Below, piece after piece: positions 40,134 through 48,971 of a stretch of 64,000 nucleotides of DNA. Every line of letters starts with the position of its first letter. Position 1 is the stretch's first letter. Origin of the DNA: Streptomyces sp. JH34 (GTDB lineage: Bacteria; Actinomycetota; Actinomycetes; Streptomycetales; Streptomycetaceae); contig NZ_JAJSOO010000001.1 of the NCBI RefSeq assembly GCF_029428875.1, forward strand, positions 5,146,001 to 5,210,000. Reading direction: 5' to 3'. The notes beneath the pieces are model-generated. The model searched no databases. It was not told where the DNA came from and saw only the letters and a list, made by a program, of their open reading frames with translations. The translations under genes were made by a program, and so were the position numbers.

Positions 40134-41570
40134 CTATCCCCGGCCGGCCGGCAGTGCGGCGGCCATGGCCGCCGTCCGGCCCGGTTCGGCCGTCATGGGC
40201 GCGATCACGGCCCGCAGCGGCTCCCCGACCCGGCCGGCCGACGGCAGGCCCGGCGACGCCGGCCGCCCCAGTGCCTTGACGGTCCATCCGGCGGCCCGCC
40301 ACGTGTCGTGCGGGAGCGCGTTCCGTCCGTCGATGAGGACCGGCCGGCGGACCACGCGCGCCAGCTTGACCGGGTCCGCCTGGCGGTACTGGCCCCACTC
40401 GGTGAGATGGAGGACGATCTCCGCCCCCTGGCAGGCCGTCAGCAGGTCCGGGCTGCAGCGCAGCTCCGGATGGGCGAGGCGGGCGTTCGCGGTACCCTCC
40501 GGGTCGTGGACCCGGACGTCGGCGCCCTGCCGGTGCAGCGACATCGCGACGGCCAGAGCCGGCGAGTCGCGCACGTCGTCGCTGTCCGGCTTGAAAGTCG
40601 CACCCAGGATGGTCACCCGACGCCCGGTCAGGTCGCCGCCGACCATCTGACGGGCGAGCGCGACGGTACGGGCCCGCTGGCGTTCGTTGATCTCGTCGAC
40701 CTGGTGGAGGAACGCGACGGCCGGACCGACGCCGAGCTCCTCCGCGCGGGCGGTGAACGCCCGGATGTCCTTGGGCAGGCAGCCACCGCCGAAGCCCAGA
40801 CCGGCGTTCAGGAACCGCCGGCCGATCCGGGTGTCGTGGCCGAGGGCGTCGGCGAGGGTGGCCACGTCCGCGCCCGCGGCGTCGCAGATCTCGGCCATCG
40901 CGTTGATGAAGGAGATCTTCGTGGCGAGGAAGGAGTTGGCCGCGACCTTCACCAGTTCGGCCGTGCTCGGGTCGGTGCAGATGTAGGGGACGCCCGCCTC
41001 CAGCATCGGCGCGTACACCCGGCGCAGCGTCTCGTCGGCCTCCCGGCTGGTGGTGCCCGCCACGAGCCTGTCCGGCCGCAGCGTGTCCTCGACCGCGAAG
41101 CCCTCCCGCAGGAATTCGGGGTTCCACGCCACCTCGGCCCGCACCCCCTCCGGCACGAGATCCGCGATGCGGGAGGCCAGCCGGGCAGTGGTGCCGACCG
41201 GCACGGTGGACTTGCCGACCACCAGGCACGAAGCGGGCAGGTGCGGCGCGAGCCCGTCGACGACCGCGTCCACGTACCGCAGGTCGGCCGCGAGGGAGCC
41301 GGCCTTCTGCGGGGTACCCACGCAGATGAAGTGGACCTCGCCGTGGGCCGCCGCCTCGCGCAGTCCGGTGCTGAAGCGCAGGCGCCCGGAGGCGAGCGCC
41401 CGGGTCAGGACATCGTCGAAGCCGGGTTCGTAGAAGGGCGGTCGCCCTTCGACGAGGGCGGTGATCTTCTCGCTGTCGACATCGACGCCGAGCACGTCGT
41501 GTCCGATGTCGGCCATGCAAGCGGCGTGCACGGCTCCGAGATACCCCGTACCGATGACGGTCAGCTGCAT
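40134..41570 (-). CDS. ugd: UDP-glucose 6-dehydrogenase
   Basis: 478 residues from ATG 41570, preceded by GGAG. The NAD site is VIGTGYLGAVHAACMADIGH; the catalytic Cys264 is in GFGGGCLPKDIRAF; further marks are GKSTVPVGTTARL, AWNPEFLREGFAVEDTLRPD and the C-terminal TILGATFKPDSDDVRDSPAL. The enzyme oxidises UDP-glucose to UDP-glucuronate in the cytosol. It is the last gene of a four-gene minus-strand group and its start overlaps the galE stop by 10 bp. Its product is the substrate of the Uxs-like enzyme encoded first in the group. Confidence 0.95.
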   Translation of the reverse strand: MQLTVIGTGYLGAVHAACMADIGHDVLGVDVDSEKITALVEGRPPFYEPGFDDVLTRALASGRLRFSTGLREAAAHGEVHFICVGTPQKAGSLAADLRYVDAVVDGLAPHLPASCLVVGKSTVPVGTTARLASRIADLVPEGVRAEVAWNPEFLREGFAVEDTLRPDRLVAGTTSREADETLRRVYAPMLEAGVPYICTDPSTAELVKVAANSFLATKISFINAMAEICDAAGADVATLADALGHDTRIGRRFLNAGLGFGGGCLPKDIRAFTARAEELGVGPAVAFLHQVDEINERQRARTVALARQMVGGDLTGRRVTILGATFKPDSDDVRDSPALAVAMSLHRQGADVRVHDPEGTANARLAHPELRCSPDLLTACQGAEIVLHLTEWGQYRQADPVKLARVVRRPVLIDGRNALPHDTWRAAGWTVKALGRPASPGLPSAGRVGEPLRAVIAPMTAEPGRTAAMAAALPAGRG

Positions 41571-42649
41571 GTGCTGGTCTCCTGTCTGGGCGAGGGTGCG
41601 GGGAGGGACGAGGTGTACGGGGCGCGGCGGGGGGCGTAGCCGTGCGGGTTCCGCTGTTGGAAGTTCCACGCGTCGCGGCACATCGCGGCCAGGTCGCGCT
41701 GCGCGCTCCACCCCCAGGCCGCGGTGACCTTCGCGGGATCGGCGACGAGTTCCGCGACGTCGCCGGGGCGGCGCTCGGTGATGCGGTGCGGGATCGGCCG
41801 TCCCGAAGCCTCCTCGAAGGTGCGCACCAGTTCCAGGACGGACGCCCCGTGCCCGGTGCCGAGGTTGAAGACCCGCATGCCGGTCGCGTCGTCGATGTGG
41901 TCGAGGGCCGCGCGGTGTCCCTCGGCGACGTCCACGACGTGGATGTAGTCGCGCACCCCGGTGCCGTCGGGCGTCGGGTAGTCGTCGCCGAAGACGCTGA
42001 GCTCGTCGCGACGGCCCACGGCGATCTGGGTGAGGAAGGGCATGATGTTGTTCGGTACGCCGCGCGGGTCCTCGCCGAGCAGCCCGGTGGGGTGGGCGCC
42101 GGCCGGATTGAAGTACCGCAGCGCGAGCACGCGCAGTTCGGGCACGTGCCGGCACAGGTCCGTGAGGACCTGCTCGCAGGTCCACTTGGTGGTGGCGTAC
42201 GGGTTGGTCGGCGCGGCCGGGGAGTCCTCGGTCAGCGGGACGGTACTGGCGTCGCCGTAGACCGAGCAGGAGGACGAGAACACCAGGCGGTGCACCCCGT
42301 GGTCATGCATGGCCGAGACCAGGGCCGTGGTGCCGCCGACGTTGATGTCGTAGTACGCGAGCGGGATCTGTACCGACTCGCCGACGGCCTTCTTCGCGGC
42401 GAAGTGGATCACCGCGTCGATCGGGTGGCTCATGAAGACGGCGTCCAGGGCCCGTCGGTCACGCACGTCCGCGACGTGGGTCGCGGCGAGCGGACGCCCC
42501 GCGATCTTCGTGACGCGTTCGAGGGCTTCGGGAGAGCTGTTGGAGTGGTCGTCGAGCACGACGACCTCGTGGCCGGAGCGGAGGAGCTCGACGCAGGTGT
42601 GGCTTCCGATGAAACCGGCGCCGCCGGTTACCAGGACCGTTTGGGACAC
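41561..42649 (-). CDS. galE: UDP-glucose 4-epimerase
   Basis: 362 residues. TVLVTGGAGFIGSHTCVELL binds NAD; VFSSSCSVYG and the YATTK pair are the SDR catalytic residues; ALRYFNPAGAHPTGLLGEDP is the GalE sugar-binding stretch. It interconverts UDP-glucose and UDP-galactose. It is somewhat longer than typical GalE because ~20 extra residues (YTSSLPAPSPRQETSTCS) run into the start of ugd. It lies 34 bp after the glycosyltransferase. It is probably a dedicated copy for the glycan, distinct from a gal-operon enzyme. Confidence 0.93.
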   Translation of the reverse strand: MSQTVLVTGGAGFIGSHTCVELLRSGHEVVVLDDHSNSSPEALERVTKIAGRPLAATHVADVRDRRALDAVFMSHPIDAVIHFAAKKAVGESVQIPLAYYDINVGGTTALVSAMHDHGVHRLVFSSSCSVYGDASTVPLTEDSPAAPTNPYATTKWTCEQVLTDLCRHVPELRVLALRYFNPAGAHPTGLLGEDPRGVPNNIMPFLTQIAVGRRDELSVFGDDYPTPDGTGVRDYIHVVDVAEGHRAALDHIDDATGMRVFNLGTGHGASVLELVRTFEEASGRPIPHRITERRPGDVAELVADPAKVTAAWGWSAQRDLAAMCRDAWNFQQRNPHGYAPRRAPYTSSLPAPSPRQETSTCS

Positions 42650-42683
42650 GGGAACCTCGTTTCTCGATCGGCCGCAGGGGCCG

Positions 42684-44573
42684 TCACCAGGCGTAGAAGC
42701 CGGTGAGATAGGTGGGGAAGACGGCGACGGCGAGCGCGAGGGGGAGCAGGGTCAGCGCGCCGGCGGCGAGCGGAAGCGCGGCCGTGCGCAGTGTCCGGAA
42801 GACGGAGACACCGGTTGCGCGTGCCGTCTCCCTGACGTGCAGCCCGCCGATCGCGAGCGTGACGGCGGTGTACGAGGCGGAACCGAGGATGCAGAGGAAG
42901 ACGTAGCCGACGGCCGGACCCGTGAACTGGCCGACCAGGGCCGAGCCCGACAGGAAGGTCGTGATCAGCAGGTACGGGGCGACGGCGCGCAGCGGGAGCG
43001 GCTCCAGGCCGTCGCGCTTCTTCGGCGTCACCTTGAAGGTGACCTGACGGGGCCGCAGTTTCTGCCTCAAGGCTGCCAGTACTCCCCAGGCGACGTAGGG
43101 CCAGCTGGAGAGCCCGAAGAGCCAGATCTCCCAGCTGACGACCACGGAGTCCTTCGGACGCATCAGACCGCGACGGCGGCAGAGCAGCGACAGCAGGATG
43201 AGCCAGACGGACATGCTCCAGAAGCGCGCCAGGAACTCGAAGTAGTTGACGTTGATCCAGGGAGCACCGGTGATCGCGGCGATCGGCGGCAGCAGGAGGC
43301 CGGTGATGACGGCCATGGCGAGGAGCGGGTAGTACATCAGCGCCGCACCGAAGCGCACCCGCAGCTTGAGGGACATGCGGCCGAGGTGGCGTGGCAGCAT
43401 TCCCAGGAGCATGACAGCCAGGCTGCGGGACCACTGGAACTCCTGGGTGATCATGGCGCCGAAGGTGAGAGGACCCTCGCCGTGTGCCTCCGCGTCGATC
43501 GCGAACGCGCCCTGCCAGCCGGCCGAGCTGAGCAGGAAGGTGGTCGAGAAGTCCTCGGCGAGCTCGGGGCCGAGACCGCCGATGTCCCGCAGCGCCCGGG
43601 TACGGACGGCGTAGTGCGAGCCGATGCACACCGGGGCGAGGCCGGCGGAGTGGCCCAGTTGCATGGGGCCGTGGAACGTGGCCTCGCGCTGCAGCCGGCC
43701 GCGGGCCGCCCAGGACTCGCCGGCGTTCGAGTCGCAGACGCTGGGGGCCGCGACGTAGCCGATGGCCGGGTCGGCGAAGGGGCGGACGACCTCGGCGAGG
43801 TACCGGGTGCCGGGGACGTGGTCGCAGTCGAGTTGGGCGACCACGTCGTAGCGGGCGTAGCCCCAGTGGTCGTAGAAAAAGGCCAGGTTGCCCTCCTTGC
43901 AGCGCGTGCGCCGCGGCCAGTCGGCCCGGTGGTAGTCGGTGCGGCCCCGTCGGCAGGAGACGCCGACGCCGTGGGCCCGGCACCAGTCCGTGATCTCCTC
44001 GGTGGGGTCCTCGTCGCACAGCCACACGTCGTAGGCGTGAGGGAAGTCCTGGTCGAGCATCGCCTCCAGGGTGGCGCGGGCGAGGTCCCAGCCCTCGGAC
44101 GGAGCGCGGGTCACCACGAACGCGGTGCGGACCGCGGGCACCTCGACGGCCGGGTCGAAGCGCCGCATACGAAGCAGCGCGACGAGGAAGTGCACCGGCT
44201 GGTAGGTCAGGTACAGCAGGAGAGCGCTGTTGATGACCATGCCCAGCCAGCCGACGCGGTGGGACGGCTGGAGCCACCAGGCCCAGAACCAGACCAGGCA
44301 GCTCGCCCAGCCCAGCGACAGCAGTGCGACGAGGAAGCGGTCGTAGCGTGAGAACGCCCGCACGGAACTGGAGGGGAGGGTGGTCAGCCGGTGCGACGGC
44401 CTTGCGAGGACGGGGCCGTCCGGGCCGATGGAGGCCACCGAACCCTTCGACAGGGCTCGGATCTCCTCGCCCAGCGCATCCCACTCCTCCGGTGACCCGG
44501 GAGCAGGGGAGGGCTGCGGGAAATCCTTGACGGTTCCGGTCCCGAGGACGGGACCCTGCTCCAACGACGTCAT
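42684..44573 (-). CDS. Membrane-embedded GT2 glycosyltransferase (cellulose-synthase-like)
   Basis: 629 residues. Two membrane helices lie at about 80-130. The GT2 catalytic core follows with TAFVVTRAPSEGWDLARATL, VWLCDEDP, the DxD-type QLDCDHVPGT, the TED-like LAEDFSTTF and QEFQWSRSLAVML in place of QxxRW. Further helices fill the C-terminal third. This is the layout of processive synthases of cellulose, hyaluronan and related glycans, which polymerise UDP-sugars and pass the chain through the membrane. No PilZ domain is seen. The adjacent ugd, galE and uxs imply a heteropolymer or uronic/pentose-containing chain rather than cellulose. Confidence 0.9.
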   Translation of the reverse strand: MTSLEQGPVLGTGTVKDFPQPSPAPGSPEEWDALGEEIRALSKGSVASIGPDGPVLARPSHRLTTLPSSSVRAFSRYDRFLVALLSLGWASCLVWFWAWWLQPSHRVGWLGMVINSALLLYLTYQPVHFLVALLRMRRFDPAVEVPAVRTAFVVTRAPSEGWDLARATLEAMLDQDFPHAYDVWLCDEDPTEEITDWCRAHGVGVSCRRGRTDYHRADWPRRTRCKEGNLAFFYDHWGYARYDVVAQLDCDHVPGTRYLAEVVRPFADPAIGYVAAPSVCDSNAGESWAARGRLQREATFHGPMQLGHSAGLAPVCIGSHYAVRTRALRDIGGLGPELAEDFSTTFLLSSAGWQGAFAIDAEAHGEGPLTFGAMITQEFQWSRSLAVMLLGMLPRHLGRMSLKLRVRFGAALMYYPLLAMAVITGLLLPPIAAITGAPWINVNYFEFLARFWSMSVWLILLSLLCRRRGLMRPKDSVVVSWEIWLFGLSSWPYVAWGVLAALRQKLRPRQVTFKVTPKKRDGLEPLPLRAVAPYLLITTFLSGSALVGQFTGPAVGYVFLCILGSASYTAVTLAIGGLHVRETARATGVSVFRTLRTAALPLAAGALTLLPLALAVAVFPTYLTGFYAW

Positions 44574-44634
44574 GGCAGCGAGTTCTCCAGATGGTGCGAC
44601 AGGGGGCCGTCGGGTGTGGGGGAGGAGAAGGGGG

Positions 44635-45732
44635 TCACTTCGCCGAGGCGGGCAGCCCGGGTGAGGTGGCGGACGCCACGGCGGTGACGGCGGACGAGGG
44701 GCCGGGGATCGTCTGCGGTGTGGTCGCCGTGGTCTTCACCGCGGCGAGCGGTACCGTCTCGCTCTGGCCGCCGCGGATCGCCGCGGCAGACGTGCCGAGC
44801 CGGTCCGGGCGGGCGGCGAAGTACGCGACGGTCCTGCGCAGGCCCTCGGTGATGTCGATCTCCGGCTCCCAGCCCAGTACCTCGCGGGCGCGGGTGATCA
44901 CCGGGCGGCGGCGGACCGGGTCGTCGACGGGCAGCGGGTGGTGCTGCACCTCGGACGGCGAGCCGGTCATCGCCAGCACGATCTCGGCGAGCTCGGTGAC
45001 GGTGCGTTCGACCGGATTGCCGAGGTTGAACGGGCCCATCTCGGACGAGTCGAGGAGTGCGACGAGACCGCGGATCAGGTCGTCCACGAAGCAGAAGCTA
45101 CGGGTCTGCCCGCCGTCGCCGTAGATGGTGAGCGGTTCACCGGTGAGGGCCTGGGTGATGAAGCTGGACACCACACGCCCGTCGTGCGGGCGCATCCGCG
45201 GGCCGTAGGTGTTGAAGATCCGTGCGATGCCGACATCGAGGCCGTGCGTGCGGCGGTACGCGGCGGAGACCGCCTCGGCATACCGCTTCGCCTCGTCGTA
45301 GACGCTGCGCGGACCGATGGAGTTGACGTTGCCCCAGTACGTCTCCTCCTGCGGGTGGACCAGGGGGTCGCCGTAGATCTCGCTCGTCGACGCGAGGACG
45401 AAGCGGGCGTCGTGACGCAGCGCCAGACGCAGCGCGTTCTCGGTGCCGCGGCTGCCGACCGCGAGGGTCTCGAGCGGCTGGCGCAGGTAGTCGGGCGGGG
45501 ACGCGGGGGACGCCAGGTGGGCAACGGCGTCCACGCGGCCGGTGACCTCCACGGAAAGGCTCACGTCGACGGGCTGGAATTCGAACGACGGGTCGGACAG
45601 GAGGTGTGCGATGTTCGCGGGGTCGCCCGTCGAGAAATTGTCCAGGCATACGACCGAGTCGCCGCGCAGCAATAGCGCTTCGCACAGGTGCGAACCAAGG
45701 AAACCACCGCCACCGGTAACGGCAACGCGCAT
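44635..45732 (-). CDS. UDP-glucuronate decarboxylase-like SDR epimerase (Uxs-like)
   Basis: 365 residues from ATG 45732, after GGAGAAACAC. VAVTGGGGFLGSHLCEALLL binds NAD; LASPASPPDYLRQPLETLAV, YDEAKRYAEAV (Tyr/Lys) and IFNTYGPRMRPHDGRVVSSF followed by TIYGDGGQTRSFCFVDDLIR are signatures of UDP-glucuronate decarboxylases making UDP-xylose. The last ~45 residues are a low-complexity Ala/Thr tail. It is first in the group, with a long AT-rich leader upstream. With Ugd it can turn UDP-glucose into UDP-xylose. A dTDP-glucose dehydratase role is less likely from the motif set. Confidence 0.87.
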   Translation of the reverse strand: MRVAVTGGGGFLGSHLCEALLLRGDSVVCLDNFSTGDPANIAHLLSDPSFEFQPVDVSLSVEVTGRVDAVAHLASPASPPDYLRQPLETLAVGSRGTENALRLALRHDARFVLASTSEIYGDPLVHPQEETYWGNVNSIGPRSVYDEAKRYAEAVSAAYRRTHGLDVGIARIFNTYGPRMRPHDGRVVSSFITQALTGEPLTIYGDGGQTRSFCFVDDLIRGLVALLDSSEMGPFNLGNPVERTVTELAEIVLAMTGSPSEVQHHPLPVDDPVRRRPVITRAREVLGWEPEIDITEGLRRTVAYFAARPDRLGTSAAAIRGGQSETVPLAAVKTTATTPQTIPGPSSAVTAVASATSPGLPASAK

Positions 45733-46130
45733 GTGTTTCTCCAGGAATGAGAGGTGAATTGGCCCCACGTCCCGCGCGCATGGACAGCAGAATGCGGACG
45801 GCTCGGACAAGCCGATATGCGGAGCGGTCTCGGGAAACGTAGGCCGAGAGTATGGGAATACGTAACCATTTTTATAAGGCTAGTCCGAGGAATGGGCTGT
45901 TCGGCGGGTGTCACGCGAGGCGGTGCACGGGGCTCTTCCCGGTTCGGGGCTGTTCCGGCTTTCGAACGGCGTAATCCGCCAAGGTCACACGCATGTGTGA
46001 GGTCGGGTCGCGTATGCCGGACCGGTGGCTGAGCTGTCTGTACACGCGTCGCGGGTGCACGCGTTCGAGGCGTGCGGGGAGGTGGCCCCAGGAGTCGCGG
46101 TACCGCCCGCGCCCGGTCGTCTGTGTGTGA
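45733..46130. other. Promoter region of the uxs-GT2-galE-ugd group
   Basis: This 398-bp gap is unusually AT-rich for the window around 45855-45885 (ACCATTTTTATAAGGC on the plus strand), which on the minus strand gives a TTATAAAAATGG patch suitable for a promoter about 130 bp before uxs. A small CACAC-GCAT-GTGTG hairpin lies at 45986-45999. No coding frame is supported. Confidence 0.55.
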
Positions 46131-47111
46131 TCACCCGAATCGCGCTACGTACGCGTCCCGCCCCGCGGGGAACTCCGACAGCGTCCCGCCGCCCCAGTCA
46201 TGGTCGAAGTAGGACTGGTACGCGACATCACCCCAGGAGAAGTATTCGACCATCCGGTCGATGTAATACGGGTCGTCACCGCCCCCTGCGAACGCGTCTC
46301 CGGGGCGGTACAGACCCCACTCGGAGCACACATTGCGCTTCCCCCGCGCGCGGACGAAGGCGACATGGGCGTCGAGGCCCAGTTCCTGGGACCGGATCCA
46401 GGACCAGCGGTCGGCCGGGGACACCGCCGGGGCGGCCCACTTGAGGTCGTAGGCGTTCATGCCCAGCCAGTCGACGTACCCGTCCCCCGGGTAGTAGTCG
46501 GCGAAGGTGCGCAGCCGCCGTCCGGGCTGCACACCGAGCGCGCTCGACAGCTCGAACGTGAAGCGTGCTCCTGGCGTCGCGCGGAACACGTCGACGACGT
46601 GCCGGAACAGAGCCGCGTAGCCCGCGGGGTCGTCCGTCGCCTGCCACGCGCCGATGGCCCGGTTGTTCGGCTCCCAGCCGAGCCGGACCACCGCGTCGCA
46701 GTGGCCCGACTCCACCAGCGCCCCCGCAGCCCGTGCGTACGCCGCGTCGAACTCGCCCGCCACCCCGCGCGCGAACGCCCCCTCGAAACCGTCGACCAGC
46801 GGCGGAACGCCGTACACGAAGGCCGAGCCCGGGCGTCCGTCCCGCCATGCGCGCCACGGACCGAGCTGGTACCGGCACATGGCCGCCGGATCGAAGTCCG
46901 TCCAGCTCGCGTGCGGCAGGTAGTCGTTGCCGATCTCGACGGGCCGGCCCAGAAGCTCCTCGTGCCGCACCGTGGCTTCGACGGCCTCGGCGCCGTACCC
47001 CTTGTACACGCCCAACAGGGCGTGGGCGGATCTGTCGATGACACACCTGCCGGGGACGGAACGGGCTTCGGTCCGCCCATGGTCTCCGGGACCGCCGCGA
47101 CGCGGGGCCAT
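46131..47111 (-). CDS. GH26-like glycoside hydrolase
   Basis: 326 residues with the pattern of GH26-type TIM barrels: LLGVYKGYGAEAVEATVRHE at the front, acid/base Glu147 in VVRLGWEPNN, YYPGDGYVDWLGMNAYD in the middle and nucleophile Glu264 in NVCSEWGLYRP. Known GH26 enzymes cut beta-mannans or mixed-linkage glucans, and this branch is often unassigned. No clear signal peptide is seen from ATG 47111, so the enzyme may be intracellular or the start may lie elsewhere; the first ~28 residues look non-conserved. It lies upstream of the glycan genes on the same strand, so it may trim or proof the glycan. Confidence 0.78.
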   Translation of the reverse strand: MAPRRGGPGDHGRTEARSVPGRCVIDRSAHALLGVYKGYGAEAVEATVRHEELLGRPVEIGNDYLPHASWTDFDPAAMCRYQLGPWRAWRDGRPGSAFVYGVPPLVDGFEGAFARGVAGEFDAAYARAAGALVESGHCDAVVRLGWEPNNRAIGAWQATDDPAGYAALFRHVVDVFRATPGARFTFELSSALGVQPGRRLRTFADYYPGDGYVDWLGMNAYDLKWAAPAVSPADRWSWIRSQELGLDAHVAFVRARGKRNVCSEWGLYRPGDAFAGGGDDPYYIDRMVEYFSWGDVAYQSYFDHDWGGGTLSEFPAGRDAYVARFG

Positions 47112-47172
47112 TTCGGCGCTCGTGTCGCACCTCGCCCGGCGCCACCCGCCGAACCGCCGGCCGGCTCCTGGG

Positions 47173-48393
47173 TCAGCCGTCGCGCCGGACGGTCCGCATC
47201 CGGCCGTAGGCGTACACCGCGCCCGCCAGTGCGAGGTCGGAGAGCAGCATGAAGCCGATCGAGTACGAGCTCTTCGCGCTGTAGATCGCGCCCATGACCA
47301 GCGGGGGCACGAAGCCGCCGAGTCCGCCCATCGCGCCCACGATGCCGGTGACGCTGCCCACCTCGGCCTGCGGTGTCACCTGCGAGACCAGGGCGAAGAC
47401 GCTTCCGCTCGCGGTGCCGAGTCCGGCAGCCATGCACAGCAGCGCGATCGTACCGAGCGGATCCAGCGGCGGGTCGAAGGCCTGGACGATGGCCGTCAGC
47501 GCCGCCAGGAGCAGCGCCGCGGCCGCGACGAGGGCGGGGTGGATCCGGTCCGACAGCCAGCCGCCGACCGGCCGGAAGATGACCGTGACCAGCGCGAAAC
47601 CCGCCGCCTTGGTGCCCGCCTCGGTCGGCGACATCTCGTACCAGGTCTTCAGGTACGTCGGCAGGTACACACCGAAGGCGACGATGCCGCCGAAACCGAT
47701 CGCGTACAGCGCGGCCAGCTCCCACGTCACCCGCAGCCTGCCCGCCCGCCCCAGCCGGTGGCCCAGCGAGTCCGTGGGCGCCTTGCGGTCCGGATGGTCG
47801 CTGACCAGCACCACGGCCAGGAGCGAGTACACCAGGAGCGCGCCGGCGACGATCAGGAAGGGGAGGTTCTCGTCGTGCTCGGCGATCCGCGGCGTGAAGA
47901 AGCCGGACAGTGCGACGCCCCCCATGCCCATGCCGAACACCCCGAGTGCGAAACCTCTGTCCGCGGGCGGGAACCACGAGTTGACCAGGGGGATGCCGAT
48001 CGCGAACGTCGTCCCGCCGAGGCCGAGGAGAAAGCCGACGGCCAGCATCGCCCCGTAGTTGTCCTTCGCCGGGATGAGCAGCAGGACCGGGACGACCGTC
48101 AGGGCCGAGACGAGGGGGAACATCCGTCTGGCGCCGAACTTGTCGGTCAGCGCGCCCGCCGGGACACGGCCGAGCGAGCCGACGAGCACGGGCACCGCCA
48201 CCAGCAGCGACTGCTGGAAGGAGCTCAGATCCAGCCGCTCCTTGAAGTCGCCCGACAGCGGGGATACCAGGTTCCACGCCCAGAAGGTGAGGGTGAAGCC
48301 GATCGTGGCCATGATCAGGTTCCGGTACGCGGCAGATCGTCTCCGATCCGGGGCGGGGGCCTGCTGGGCGGCTGTCTGCACACCGCAAGTCAA
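47173..48393 (-). CDS. narK: NarK-type nitrate/nitrite MFS transporter
   Basis: 406 residues with about 12 membrane spans. The nitrate-signature segments GLGGTTFAIGIPLVNSWFPP and SVTGIVGAMGGLGGFVPPLV are present, together with RVPAGALTDKFGARRMFP between helices 2 and 3. NarK proteins exchange or import nitrate and nitrite. No nitrate reductase or assimilatory genes lie nearby. The GH26-like gene starts 61 bp after its stop on the same strand, possibly by chance. Confidence 0.9.
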   Translation of the reverse strand: MTCGVQTAAQQAPAPDRRRSAAYRNLIMATIGFTLTFWAWNLVSPLSGDFKERLDLSSFQQSLLVAVPVLVGSLGRVPAGALTDKFGARRMFPLVSALTVVPVLLLIPAKDNYGAMLAVGFLLGLGGTTFAIGIPLVNSWFPPADRGFALGVFGMGMGGVALSGFFTPRIAEHDENLPFLIVAGALLVYSLLAVVLVSDHPDRKAPTDSLGHRLGRAGRLRVTWELAALYAIGFGGIVAFGVYLPTYLKTWYEMSPTEAGTKAAGFALVTVIFRPVGGWLSDRIHPALVAAAALLLAALTAIVQAFDPPLDPLGTIALLCMAAGLGTASGSVFALVSQVTPQAEVGSVTGIVGAMGGLGGFVPPLVMGAIYSAKSSYSIGFMLLSDLALAGAVYAYGRMRTVRRDG

Positions 48394-48539
48394 GGGCGGG
48401 GAGGAGGTCGGGGCACGGCGGGTTGGGCCATCCGGGTAGACGGCGCCGGGCAGGCGTCCGTAGGGCGGAGGGCCTCCGAGCGGCCACCCCGGGGCCGTCC
48501 GCAGGCCGTTTCCGGCCCCGGGCTGGGAGAATCAGCGGT

Positions 48540-48971
48540 ATGGACCGGCTGGACAGAGAGATCCTCGGCATCCTCCAGGAGGACGCCCGGATCTCGTACC
48601 GCGATCTGGGCGTGCGTGTCGGACTCAGTGCCAACGCGGCGGGCGACCGCGTGCGCCGTATGCGCCGCGACGGGGTGATCCGTGGCTTCACGGTCATCGT
48701 CGACCCCGCCGCCGACACCCGTTCGGGCCTCGTCGTCTTCATCGACGTGTCGTTGCGCCTCGACACGACGAACGAGGAGTTCGAGCGTTCGGTGCTGACC
48801 CTGCCCGGCATCACCGAGGTGGTGCACGTGACGGGCGGCCACGACTACCTCGTACGCGCCACGGCGGCCGATCCCGGCTCCCTGGACACACTGCTGCGGC
48901 GGCTGAAGAAGGACGCGGGCGTGGCCCACTCCACCACCCGGATCGCCCTCAGAGCGGCGCCTGCCAGATGA
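48540..48971 (+). CDS. Lrp/AsnC-family regulator
   Basis: 143 residues. The HTH is LDREILGILQEDARISYRDL followed by GVRVGLSANAAGDRVRRM; the RAM domain follows (VVFIDVSLRLDTTNEEFERS, EVVHVTGGHDYLVRA). Lrp proteins sense amino acids or related ligands as octamers. It is divergent from narK with a ~147-bp gap that holds both promoters. Its last 23 bases overlap the end of the GAF kinase gene on the opposite strand. Confidence 0.9.
   Translation: MDRLDREILGILQEDARISYRDLGVRVGLSANAAGDRVRRMRRDGVIRGFTVIVDPAADTRSGLVVFIDVSLRLDTTNEEFERSVLTLPGITEVVHVTGGHDYLVRATAADPGSLDTLLRRLKKDAGVAHSTTRIALRAAPAR

Noticed and set aside
38128-41520. Open frame of 1130 codons on the minus strand
   Set aside because: It is a GC-rich shadow of the beta-helix gene on one side and of ugd on the other; composition is Arg/Gly-rich without any domain, while the opposing and neighbouring frames carry clear motifs.
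45986-45999. CACAC-GCAT-GTGTG hairpin as an operator for the glycan genes
   Set aside because: It is short and 250 bp from the uxs start; kept only as a note in the intergenic entry.
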